Origin: Sipunculus nudus | Taxonomy: Eukaryota > Annelida > Sipuncula > Golfingiida > Sipunculidae | DNA length: 64,000 bases | NCBI GenBank assembly: GCA_026874595.1 | Contig: CM049309.1 | Span: forward strand, 19,285,576-19,349,575 | Direction of reading: 5' to 3' | Shown: positions 1-12,700 of the stretch, one piece after another | Position numbering within the stretch: the stretch's first letter is position 1 | How the letters are laid out: the number at the start of each line of letters is the position of its first letter | The notes under the pieces: generated by a model | The model's database searches: none | The model's input: the letters and a program-made list of their open reading frames with translations, nothing else | Told to the model about the DNA's origin: nothing | Translations under genes and position numbers: made by a program

Positions 1-653
1 TTATGCAGATATTTATGAACAGATTTTGATGAAATTTTGTGGATGGTTAAGGTAACACTCTAAGAAACAGTTCAGGAGGTAATCTTGTTAAAAAATTTTT
101 TTTTTATTTCGAAGGATTAAATACCATTGGGACACAGGGCATTTCCTTTGTTCCCCAGCAGACAACGCATTCATAAGTATTAGAGTCAGCATTTTCCAAG
201 CAAATGACCAAGTGAACCTGTGATATTGAAGTGTGCACAATAAAGGAAGACTTGATAAGGAGAATCACACGTTTATATATCATATCATATTTTCTGTAAT
301 TCTACAATATAACCTCCAAATGTTTACCAGGCAAAACAAAAGTTTATTTCAGTTTATTTCATTCATATCCATAAATTTAAAAAAAAAACAGCAATTAAGT
401 CTTAAGTCCTGAACCTTAAGAAAAAGCTTAAGTGAAACTGGATAGGACATGGAGCTATAGCTCCCGAGAGATGGAGAGAGAGAGAGAGAAGGAGAGAGAG
501 AGAGAGAAGGAAGCAACAGCATTTTGGGTAATTCCTTGTTGTTAAACATTGATATTTGATTATGAAAGTCATTAAAATAAAAAGGCTTTGAAGTAATTTA
601 GGTTTATTCAAATAAAATTCACTAAATCCAGCAAAGAGGTCATGGCCTCTTAC
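1..653 (-). other. Intron after e38 (partial)
   Basis: AT-rich sequence with no coding signal. The only structure is a (GA)n microsatellite with a short insertion at about 475-509. Confidence 0.7.
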
Positions 654-774
654 CTTCATGAGTTCTTCTATCCTCAGCATATCCTGATCAGCCTGACCAG
701 ACATCACGCGTTCCCGCTCACGAGCAACATCCTCATCCTCAGCTTCATGTCCACATGTTACCGCGGTAACCTTC
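654..774 (-). CDS. ABCA exon e38: linker to nucleotide-binding domain 2
   Basis: 121 bp, phase 2 in and phase 0 out (ATGAAG|GTAAGA). It encodes [15 protein letters not shown] and LRIEELMK, matching EDEDVRRERQRIL and EIKELTK of ABCA1. NBD2 should follow beyond the left edge of the window. Confidence 0.95.
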
Positions 775-3700
775 CTGTGTAAAAAAAAATATATTCTTGA
801 CTGCATTTTGCATCTTGATAGCAGAAGCTGGATGCCAAAGGGTGCTACAATGATTTTAAAATACGAACAAAATGGCACCCATCAGGAGACAAAATAAGTG
901 TCAACATTTTTATTCATGGTATGTGGCTATTTGCTGTCAATAAATTCATTATAAAAATTCTAAAGCATTTAAGAAAAGTTTTACTCAGGTTTTCTAGTTT
1001 CAGGGGCCTAATCTTCTAACTGACCTTTATAAACTAAGGTAATCCCTTGCCCAGAGCCATAATAAAAATAGGCCAGAAAACATGGATATCACTGCACACA
1101 GGCTGCTTGTTTTGTTTATATCAACATGTTTATTATATGTGGGGCCCGCCAAAATAATCAAAACAAATTCAACAAAGGCATCTGGTGGCAAGTCAGATAA
1201 GCAAGAGTTTTGCAAATAGTGTTTTGCAACATGTGACCTTTCTATCTCCTCATATATGCAACCTACCACCTTAGATTACATGTTTTTCCCGTTTGTCAAC
1301 ATTGCTGTTTACAAATGTGTTGTTGATAAACAATTTATACATCCTTCACAGAGGCATTATAAGAACTTTTCATAACTAGATTTACCCTTAGCTCATTAAT
1401 ATATGTACAAAGGAAGCCAGAATCTCATAAATTCTTTTTCAAAAGGTAGGTGAATGGGCAGCTTTAAGGTTGGTATAAATTTAAGTTTTGAAAGAAAAGG
1501 TTTCCTGAGGTGATTGCACTGAAACCTGACAGCACTTACAGCCTATCTAGAATTATCCTTGTTCTAGGGCACTCAGTCATAATAATTTATACCCCAGAAC
1601 TTGTGTTTTGTTTGAAATTTTGTTTGCAATTTCTGCAATGTGCGGAACAAAGAACCATTCTCAGTCCAGTTTGCTGGATCATTAGTTCAACCAAAGCTGT
1701 GAACTTGAAAGCAAAAAACCAAACGTAAGCAGAGCACTAAAATATTCCCATGACTTTGACACTGCTTAGAGATCAAGCAAATATGGTGAGAGGATGCTGG
1801 AACATGAACAGGGTTATCCCTTACAAAGATGTTAACTACGAAGCAGTCACTTGTTACAAAAAGTTTAATCATTTGGATAAACTTACATTTTAATTAGCAG
1901 TTATAGGTTCAAATTTTTCACATAAAAGCTGATAGTGTTCAATTTAAAATAAAGCCTCATCCTCCTTACCTTGGCTTGCAGAAACATTTGTATTGTAACA
2001 CAAGATTCAGCAGGAAGAACCCAAAGCCCTGGACGGCCATACACAGTAGGTTACGACCCACAAGGTTCCACGCAAACGGGTCCCACTCCAGTGTCTCACC
2101 TGAAATGCAGGACATTATAGACACTGGTCATGCACAAATTAATTGATTATATCTGAGATTGGTGATTTTATGTCATAATCTTTGGTTGCATTTTGCATAT
2201 TTGATCACAAGCCATTATGTATGCACCTGCACAGATCAACCAGAAACAAGCAAATTTGTGGAATTATTTCACAATAACATAGAAGATGCAGAAAATAATA
2301 GATAATTGGTCATCAGTCTTTTTCCTATCAATCACAGAATTTGATTTTGCAACTACTTCTGATCACAGGTAGACATGACTCGATATATAGCCTGATTATA
2401 TATCTTCTCCTCCAAAAGGAGTACATAATCTAACTTCATTTGTTCTACGCAGAATAGGTGTGTGTCATGGTTAAAAAACTTCATGTTTGGATTACAACAA
2501 GGTCACCTCCAGAACAAAGACAGTCCCTAATATCAATAAATGGCCCTTGGAGGGGATAATGTTATCGCCTAAAAATGAACAAGATTCCTTCCATGCATAT
2601 TTTGGTGATACAAAATACCTCCAAGACTGTTCCTTTAGTTTTACCCTATCCTAACTCAGCATCATCAAAATATCTTCATACTTTTATCTTGAAACCAAAC
2701 AAATCAACCAAACATTCTGCCTTGTGATTGAATTTATTGTGAATCTTCTTGATGAAATTTTATAAATGTTTGAAAGGCCCAAAATTTATATCAAACTGAA
2801 AATAAACTGATAAACTTGTTTATTTTTGTGTATCTCAACTCATAACATCATAAGTTTCTACAGACAGTGACTCTACAATCTTACACAATGGCCCTGTTAA
2901 TAACCAAACATCTCATTAAACGTTTCATAGGTTTCACTGAGATGTTTAGGTTAAGACATAGCTATACATGTACATTCAGCATCTGTGACTGAACTTCATA
3001 CTCACCAAAGCTACTTAAAGCATCTGCAATGAGCTGTTGCCGTGTCATGTCTATCAGTCCTCGACCGAGACAGTAATGAGGCAACAACAAGAACACTTGT
3101 CGTAAGATGTTGTTGATATCGGTCAACTCCTGTGGGAAACAATAAATATTTTACCTTTAAATACTTGATATATTATACAAACATGAAGATATCTTCTAAG
3201 GCAAGTTCTTGTGAAGTGACAATTTAGTATTGACAGGGATGATCGGTAGGGAAGGGTTCACCATGTTGAATTAATTATAATTTATGTGATATAGTCATCA
3301 AACCAGAATGATTATGAAGTGACCATATGGGATCAGGAGAGGTAATTTGTAGGAAAAATTTTCTGGATCTGAATGAGCTCTGAAATCAAATTGGTTCATT
3401 TTGATGTCAGAACCAATTATACTTCCAAGATATGTGAAAAAATTCCATCACATTATTTTTTTAACAGACATACAAACAATATCTATGTGATAACATAACA
3501 TTTGATCTTAACCCCGTAACTATTATATAACAGCTGCTGAATTCACTGTTCTATGTTTAAAGCTAGCCATTCACCTAACTTTCTTTATTGTTTGTGATTT
3601 CTCATTTACTCTGCATACATATTCATGAACTTAAGGTTATTCCTATTTAGAAAAGTTCTTATAACACTTCTATGATGGGTGTACAAGCTTGTTTTTGTAC

Positions 3701-6700
3701 AAGCTCTTGACAATCACGGCAATGGTGATAAATGAAGAAAACTATGTAGCCTAGAAGTTTGGTTTGCTATGTCCATAAGTTGAAAGATCATTAGTTGCAT
3801 ATGCCTTTTGCAAAACTTTGTTTCATCTGTCTTGTTGCCAGATGTCCTTGTTGAATTATTATGGTGGGCCCCCCACATGTTAGAGACACATGGATATATA
3901 CTAAACAATCAGTCTGTGTGGGATGTCATCTGCATATTCTATTTTTATAAGTGTTTCAACGGAATATCTTAAGTTAATAAAGGTGGATATCAGAACAGAC
4001 ACCTTTAATCCACTAATGTAGGACATATGATTAAAATTATTTATTAAAATTTCTATTCTTAGAAACCTGATCAGCTTTAATACCTCAGTATCTAAATTTT
4101 TTAACATATTTACAATTGTCTTATCATCTGCAGACTAAAGGTTGTTTTTTTCAACAATATCAACAGTCCTGTGTTTAATTTCATGGTAAATCAGCTCATT
4201 TAGACATTCAAAATATCTGTGTACACAAGCTGACGAATGCAAGACAATATGCATGTTACTATATTAAATTAAAGAAAGCACTTGGTCTCCTATGCATAAA
4301 ACTGGGAACAAATTTTAAAACAGTAAAATATAATGATTATTAAACATAATTATTTCTCAAAATTTGAGCATGGGGGGATCTAACATAAATGTGTATATTA
4401 CATCACTGCACTTAAGACCATGCACAATATATGTGGCTGGACAAACATTAGGTAAAATCTAAGATTAAGTACTGGTATGAAGGTTTTACTAACCTGATCG
4501 TCAAACAGTTCCAGAGTGAAGGTCGTGATGGTGGAAATGATGCCCAGGAACACGTTGAGACAAGCCAGGCCCACGAACGCGCTGCTTGGTACCTTGAATA
4601 TGTAACACGCTGGGTACATCATCGGAGTCACTGCCCACCTGCAAACATTATATATCCACATACTAATCTATATTGTAACTGATGATGGTGCCACTTAACC
4701 TTTGACACAGAACTGCTCTGCCTCTTTTTAGTCTTAAACTGCAAGGAATGATACTAAGTGTGTTCTAAGGGGTTCATTTCAATATTATATAATAGCTCTT
4801 ACATTAATTCATAGAGAGGCTATATAAGAATATAAGTGTGAATTGTGTATAAAGCAAGCAAGCTTGCCAAATGGAAAACCTGACTGTCAGAATTAAGAGT
4901 ATACACAAGTTGTTTATAATTATTATCCCTTTCAGCCAACCCAGAATAAACTATACCACTGACTGGTCAGGAAGGGCCACACAAAAGGCCCATAGACTTC
5001 CAGTAGAGGATGAGTGATGCTTGAAAAATGAAATAAAGGAACTGATTACATGCAGAGACAGAGGGAACAGACTCAAACAGTATTTAAAGGATCCCTAATT
5101 AATAATTCTACAGACTTGTTCATAAAATAAATGGTATAAATGAGTTGGTAAATTTTACTTTCTTTTGGAAGGCATGAAATATCTAAAACTAGATGTGTCA
5201 GAACGAAACGAATGCCCCCGCCTTGGGCAAATTAGAAACATTTGTAAAATTTGGAAAATTTTTTAAGTTCAGGAGGTGTCGTATGGTCAAAAGTAGGTCA
5301 ACAAGGGCAAAATGCAAACTCGATCTGTAACGGGTCATTATCAAGCAACACACCAAAAATCATGCCAGTATATGCAGGCATTGTGAAAAAAGGTGCATAC
5401 ATGTGCATTTTCCATAAAAATTTCTGTCTTTTATGAAATTTTCTATGTTTAGGAGCCGTAAAACAATCAAAAGTAGGTCAACCAGGATGAAACGCAAACT
5501 CGATCTGTAACTGTCATTATCTGCCCACACAAAAAAAATCAGGGTGGTATCTGCAGGCATTGAGGAAAAAAGGTCAGTACATATGCATTTGTTATGAAAA
5601 TTTATATTTTTCATGAAACTTTCTATGTTCAGGAGCAGTCAAATGGTCAAAAGTAGGTCAACTGAGACAAAACAAGAACTGGATCTGTAACTGGTCATTA
5701 TCTGCCTACACACCAAAAATCAGGCCCGTATCTGAAGGCACTGCGAAAAAAAGTCCATACATTTGCACCTTTTTATGAAATTTTCTATGTTAGAGCACCG
5801 TCAAACGGTCAAAATAGGTCAACTGGTCATTATCTGCCCACACACCAAAAATCAGGCCAATATCTGCAGGTATTGGGAAGAAAAGTCTGTACAAGTGTAT
5901 TTGTCATGAAAATATATATTTTACATGAAATTTTCTATGTTCAGGAGCCGTAAAACAGTCAAAAGTAGGTCAACCGGGACGAAATGCGAACTCCATCTGT
6001 AACTGGTCAATATCTGCCGACACACCAAAAATCAGGCCAATATCTGCAGGCATTGCGAAAAAAAGTCCATACATGTGTATTTGTCATGAAATTTCATATT
6101 TTTCATGAAATTTTCTATGTTCAGGAGCCGTAAAACGGTCAAAAGTAGGTCAACCAGGACGAAACGCGAACTCCATCTGTAACTGGTCTATATCTGCCCA
6201 CACACCAAAAATCAGGCCAATATCTGCAGGCACTGCGAAAAAAAGTCCGTACATGTGTATCTGTCATGAATATTTCTATTTTTCATGAAAATTTCTAAGT
6301 TTAGGAGCTGTAAAACGGTCAAAAGTAGGTCAACTGGGACGAAACGCGAACTCGATCTGTAACTGGTCTATATCTGTCCACACACCAAAAATCAGGCCAA
6401 TATCTGCAGGCACTGCGAAAAAAAGTCTGTACATGTGTATTTGTCATAAAATTTCATATTTTTCATGAAATTTTCTATGTTCAGGAGCAGTAAAACGGTC
6501 AAAAGTAGGTCAACCAGGACGAAACGCGAACTCGATCTGTAACTGGTCTATATCTGCTCACAAACCAAAAATCAGGCCAATATCTGCAGGCACTGCGAAA
6601 AAAAGTCCGTACATGTGTATCTGTCATGAATATTTCTATTTTTCATGAAATTTTCTAAGTTTAGGAGCCGTAAAACGGTCAAATTTAGGTCAACCGGGAC

Positions 6701-9700
6701 GAAACGCGAACTCAATCTGTAACTGGTCTATATCTGCCCACACACCAAAAATCAGGCTAATATCTGCAGGCATTGCGAAAAAAAGTCCGTACATGTGTAT
6801 CTGTCATGAATATTTCTATTTTTCATGAAATTTTCCAAGTTTAGGAGCCGTAAAACGGTCAAAAGTAGGTCAACCGGGACGAAACGCGAACTCGATCTGT
6901 AACTGGTCTATATCTGCCCACACACCAAAAATCAGGCCAATATCTGTAGGCATTGCGAAAAAAAGTCCGTACAACTGTTTGATTTTGGAAGGACGGAAGG
7001 ACGGAATGACGGACATGGGTAAAACTATATGCCCCGGCCACTTTGTGGCGGGGGCATAAAAATATTTTACAATTATATTATGATTTATCCATTTTCTGTT
7101 ATAACTTCTAGGTACTAAAAACTATCATCATAAATACATCCTATACTTATACTTAGGTTATATAAATATCCAGGATAAATTTCAGAAAGTATAATTTGTT
7201 TGAGACACTAACCCGTAGAGCAGGAGCAATGCAATAAGACAAGGTGCGTTCCTGGCTGATACGTAAGCTTCCTTCTGGAACGCCACGAAGATGAGGATAC
7301 AGAGGATGGCTGGGATCAGGTAGTTCACCTGTAACGAACCATACACACATATTGACAGATGGAAATAAATATACTGATAGTCAGATTAAATATAGTGACA
7401 GTCTGACTAAATATAATGACAGTCAGATATAAATATTATGACAGTCAGATATATATACAGTGACTTTCAGATTAAATATAGTGACCATCAGATATAAATA
7501 CTGTGACAGTCAGACTTAAATTGTATGATAAATGACTTTCATGTCTTCATTAATATAAAAGATTATTTATTAGTGAAATGACAAAAATATCCCATGTTTA
7601 ATTGAGTTATATAAAATATAAGTTACTAAGGAGATGACTGTGGTGACTCTCCTGACTTCTTTACCATGTCCTGACATAAATTAGAAAACTGATGTGGCTG
7701 ACTATCCTGACAAACAAACCATGTGCCAGGAGTTTGCCAACAGGGACTATGCTGACTAATATATCATATTCTGGCAAAAGTCAGCCCACCAGGAAATGAT
7801 CAAGTTGACTATAAAGATTAACTTCCTATGTAACAGCAGAACTTGGCCACCCATAAATTCAAGGGTTTCCTCTGATGACTAACTTACAATGTCCGAACAA
7901 TAGTTAGCCTCCCAGTATATGACAAGGTTGACTACGCTGACTAACTTACCATGTCCAAACAGAAGGTAGCCACCCAGTAGATGAGGGGTTGACTCTGCTG
8001 ACTAATTACCATTTCCCAACAGAAGTTAGCCACCCAGTATAAGAAGTGGTTGACTCGGCTGACTAACTTAACAAGTCACAGCAGAGGTTAGCCACTGAGT
8101 AGATGACAGGGTTGACTTGGCTGACTAACTTACCATTTCCCAGCAGAAGTTAGATGATGGGGTTGACCCCGCTGACTAATATACCATTTCCCAGCAGAAG
8201 TTAGCCACCCAAATAATAAAGGGGTCGACACCGCTGGCTAACTTAACAAGTCACAGCAGAAGTTAGCCACCCAGTAGATGATGGGGTTGACCATGCTGAA
8301 TAACTAGTAACTTACCATTTCCCAGCAGAAGTTAGCCACCCAGTAGATGATGGGGTTGACCATGCTGAATAACTAGTAACTTACCATGTCCCAGCAGAAG
8401 TTAGCCACCCAGTAGATGATGGGGTTGACCATGCTGAATAACTAGTAACTTACTATGTCCCAGCAGAAGTTAGCCACCCAGTAGATGATGGGGTTGACCA
8501 TGCTGAATAACTAGTAACTTACCATGTCCCAGCAGGAGTTAGCCACCCAGTAGATGATGGGGTTGACCATGCTGAATAACTAGTAACTTACCATGTCCCA
8601 GCAGGAGTTAGCCACCCAGTAGATGATGGGGTTGACTATGCTGAATAACTAGTAACTTACCATGTCCCAGCAGAAGTTAGCAACCCAGTAGATGATGGGG
8701 TTGACCATGCTGAATAACTAGTAACTTACCATGTCCCAGCAGAAGTTAGCCACCCAGTAGATGATGGGGTTGACCATGCTGAATAACTAGTAAATTACCA
8801 TGTCCCAGCAGAAGTTAGCCACCCAGTAGATGATGGGGTTGACCATGATGAATAACTAGTAACTTACCATGTCCCAGCAGAAGTTAGCCACCCAGTAGAT
8901 GATGGGGTTGACCATGCTGAATAACTAGTAACTTACCATGTCCCAGCAGAAGTTAGCCACCCAGTAGATGATGGGGTTGACTATGCTGAATAACTAGTAA
9001 CTTACCATGTCCCAACAGAAGTTAGCAACCCAGTAGATGATGGGGTTGACTATGCTGAATAACTAGTAACTTACCATGTCCCAGCAGAAGTTAGCACCCC
9101 AGTAGATGATGGGGTTGACCATGCTGAATAACTAGTAACTTACCATGTCCCAGCAGAAGTTAGCCACCCAGTAGATGATGGGGTTGACCATGCTGAATAA
9201 CTTGTAACTTACCATGTCCCAGCAGGAGTTAGCCACCCAGAAGATGATGGGGTTGACTATGCTGAATAACTAGTAACTTACCATGTCCCAGCAGAAGTTA
9301 GCCACCCAGTAGATGATGGGGTTGACCATGCTGAATAACTAGTAACTTACCATGTCCCAGCAGAAGTTAGCCACCCAGTAGATGATGGGGTTGACCATGC
9401 TGAATAACTAGTAAATTACCATGTCCCAGCAGAAGTTAGCCACCCAGTAGATGATGGGGTTGACTATGCTGAATAACTAGTAACTTACCATGTCCCAGCA
9501 GAAGTTAGCCACCCAGTAGATGATGGGGTTGACCATGCTGAATAACTAGTAACTTACCATGTCCCAGCAGAAGTTAGCCACCCAGTAGATGATGGGGTTG
9601 ACCATGCTGAATAACTAGTAACTTACCATGTCCCAGCAGAAGTTAGCCACCCAGTAGATGATGGGGTTGACTATGCTGAATAACTAGTAACTTACCATGT

Positions 9701-12700
9701 CCCAGCAGAAGTTAGCCACCCAGTAGATGATGGGGTTGACTCCGCTGACTAACTTACCATGTCCCAGCAGAAGTTAGCAACCCAGTAGATGATGGGGTTG
9801 ACTCCGCTGACTAACTTACCATGTCCCAGCAGAAGTTAGCCACCCAGTAGATGATGGGGTTGACTCCGCTGACTAACTGCAGGTGTTTGGAGTTGGACAC
9901 TCGCTCCTCAATCAGGAACAGGACAAAACTGGCTGGGATGAAGGACATCGCAAAGATCACGCTTATAGCAATCAGGACATCGATGGCACTGGCTTTCCTG
10001 TAATACAAGAATAAGAAAAATCTACATGTGTTCAGGCATTAGTCTGGGAATTACAATTGGGTGAATGAAATGTCTGTTTGTGGGTAATCACCTGTAAATG
10101 TTAGCAGCAATTTTACCCTTCTGACATTAAAGATGACACTGATTATGTACGTCAAAGTGGCAGTATCGGCCATGTACTAGTACACAACTTTGATGATAAT
10201 CCTGATGAGGAAACAAACATTTCCAGATGTTTTCACAGCAATTCTCTATTTAAATAGTACAGTGTCACTAAACAAAAGTGACCCATAGGCCATGATGCTC
10301 AAATGACTGACATATTGCCATTGTCTAAAAATTTTGAACCTGTGAACAAGCAGTATTTACACATACATCATTGCTGAGATGCTGGCATGGATGAACACTA
10401 CACAAATTAAATCAGATAAAGACTTGATAAATTCTCTTAAGGTTTTGAGAATTGAGATCTTTTCCTTATATTTCTTACAGACTTTATGAGATTTTACAAG
10501 AATTTGTTTTCTTTGCATATGCGTACCTAATCGTTTATGGCTGATTATATCAAAATGCAATCTAATTGATTATAAAAATCATCAATATAAATGATTAATC
10601 AGCACACAGACAATTCTTACTTATATTTAGGTTACTGAAGGAGAATATTATGGGAATCATACAACTGAAAAAAAAAACATCTTTAAAGAAACATATTATC
10701 TGAGATACAGCAGACAACTTACAGTGTCTCTTCTCCAACTTGCTTGCGGGTCCTGTTCATTGGATGGTTGATGGCCGTGATGCCATATTCATTCGGGTCT
10801 TTGCCTCTGGGTAGCTGAGACCTGAGCAGCAGGTTGTTCAGAACATTCATGTACGACACCATGGCTGGGTAACCCTTGTTGTTGAACCAAACCTAGAAAA
10901 TAAATATTAATGGGCATGTATTTAACAGATATTCATAAACATATTTTCACAGAAGATTAATATTTATAAGCATATGAAATCAATATTCATCAGAACACAA
11001 TTAAAAAAAATACTCATAAGAAAATATTCAACACATTCATAATCATCTTTCCTACAGAAAAGGCTTTGGTCAATGTCTGTGTGATTATACAGGTTAGAAT
11101 TTGAGATTTCAACTGTAACTTTTCAAAACATTACAGTTACCATGTAGCTGTAATGTGAATATTTTTGATTAAGGATCAACTGATCACAACTGACCATTTA
11201 AACATTTCAATAAAACTTGGTATCGTGGAGTTATATCAAATAGAGTATATGATTTAAACCCAAGCGGTTTGACGCATGTTATTTTCAATTAATCACCAGT
11301 GGTTTAAGTGGCTCAAATAAGACTTAATTTAAATGTGGTAAAAGCAGACATACTTGATAATGAAATGTAGACACACTGTTTCTTTAAGTTAAACAATAAT
11401 TACAAGTTTTCTTAATTATCAGAGGGTACATTTTGAGGTCATTAATTATTAAATAAATACCTTAGCATTTCTCTTGGTTTCCATCGTGTTGATAATTTCT
11501 TCAATATCTTCCAGTATTGGCGGCAGGTCCACTTTGAAGGCAGGGTCCCTGTCTGGTTGGTCTGCTGTTGCTATTCGACGGAAGATGGAGTCCAGTGCTG
11601 TGATGTTCACCATCTGTAGCCTGTTGGTTTCACCAAAGGACAGCCCACCATATCTATCAAAAAGAAAATAAAAAGTGTCAGGAGTAGTGAATCATCAAAG
11701 ATTTAATCTGAATGCACAAAACACCAATACTTAAAGAACTTAATGGGCTTCCTGTGCAACACTGCATTGATTTAAAAATTTTATTATTGGTATAAAAAGC
11801 CATAAATGGTTTCTTGAAGATTTTTGTTAGAAAACTTTTTGTGTACCAGAAATGCAGCTTGGATTATCTGATCAAGGACTTTTAGTGGTTCCTAAAGCAA
11901 GAACAGAGAATGTATTAGAGTACCTTCTCTCCTTTGACACCAGGAATTTTCTGTTCAGTCACAGTTTCATATTCTCCAGCTTCTATTGGAATCTTAAAAA
12001 CTTTCCTTTAATATCAGCTTTTGGTAGTTCATGAAAACCAGATTTAACAGTGTTTTAGCGATATACTTTAATTATTTTAGTAATTGTCCTTTTTATAATG
12101 ATTTAACCAACTTTTGCTCTTAGTTTGAATAGCACTTTTGATAACAATTCTGTTGAATTAGCACTGTATAAAGGAAATGTATTATTATTATGATGGCTTG
12201 ATTTTCATCAATGTGTCTCCCAATGTTTATATTAAGATATTATATTCTTATAGTAAGATTTCTTTTGGTTGAAGAAACAGCATCCTTTATTATGCTCTCT
12301 TATCCAATCTTAATCTAAGTAAGTATATATGCAGATTTTCCATTTCTGTTTTGGATTACCTGATTGGGCAGTAGCGTACGCGTCCTATCATATTATTTTT
12401 GTATCCTGGTGTCATGAGGGCTCGGTGTCTACTGCACCTGCAGGTCCTGGGTGTGTAATTAACCCCATTGCTGGGTCATAACACTGAGGAAACCCAACAG
12501 ATGGACTTGTTTGTGAGTGATACACAGCTGTAGGGCATTTCCTTCCCTTTAAGCCTGCAGAATGCACACCCTGGGTGGGGACCGACCATGAAAATCTCAC
12601 AGCCTCAGCTGAGATTTGAACTCGCGACCACCCGAGTCCTGTGCTCTATCCCTGAGCCATAGAAGCTAGTTACCCAGTTAGCTATGCTTTCCATGGTTTC

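Larger units (their letters stand above)
775..4493 (-). other. Introns between e35 and e38
   Basis: Apart from exons e36 and e37, this is AT-rich intron sequence with no coding or RNA signal that I can support. The stretch at about 3712-3815 is a degraded dispersed repeat related to 56535-56640. Confidence 0.65.

Noticed and set aside
402-878. Long minus-strand open frame around e38
   Set aside because: Only 654-774 is supported by splice sites and homology; the rest is intron read-through.
8316-9696. CRISPR-like regular repeats
   Set aside because: Units are contiguous, with no unique spacers, and derive from a eukaryotic exon and splice site.
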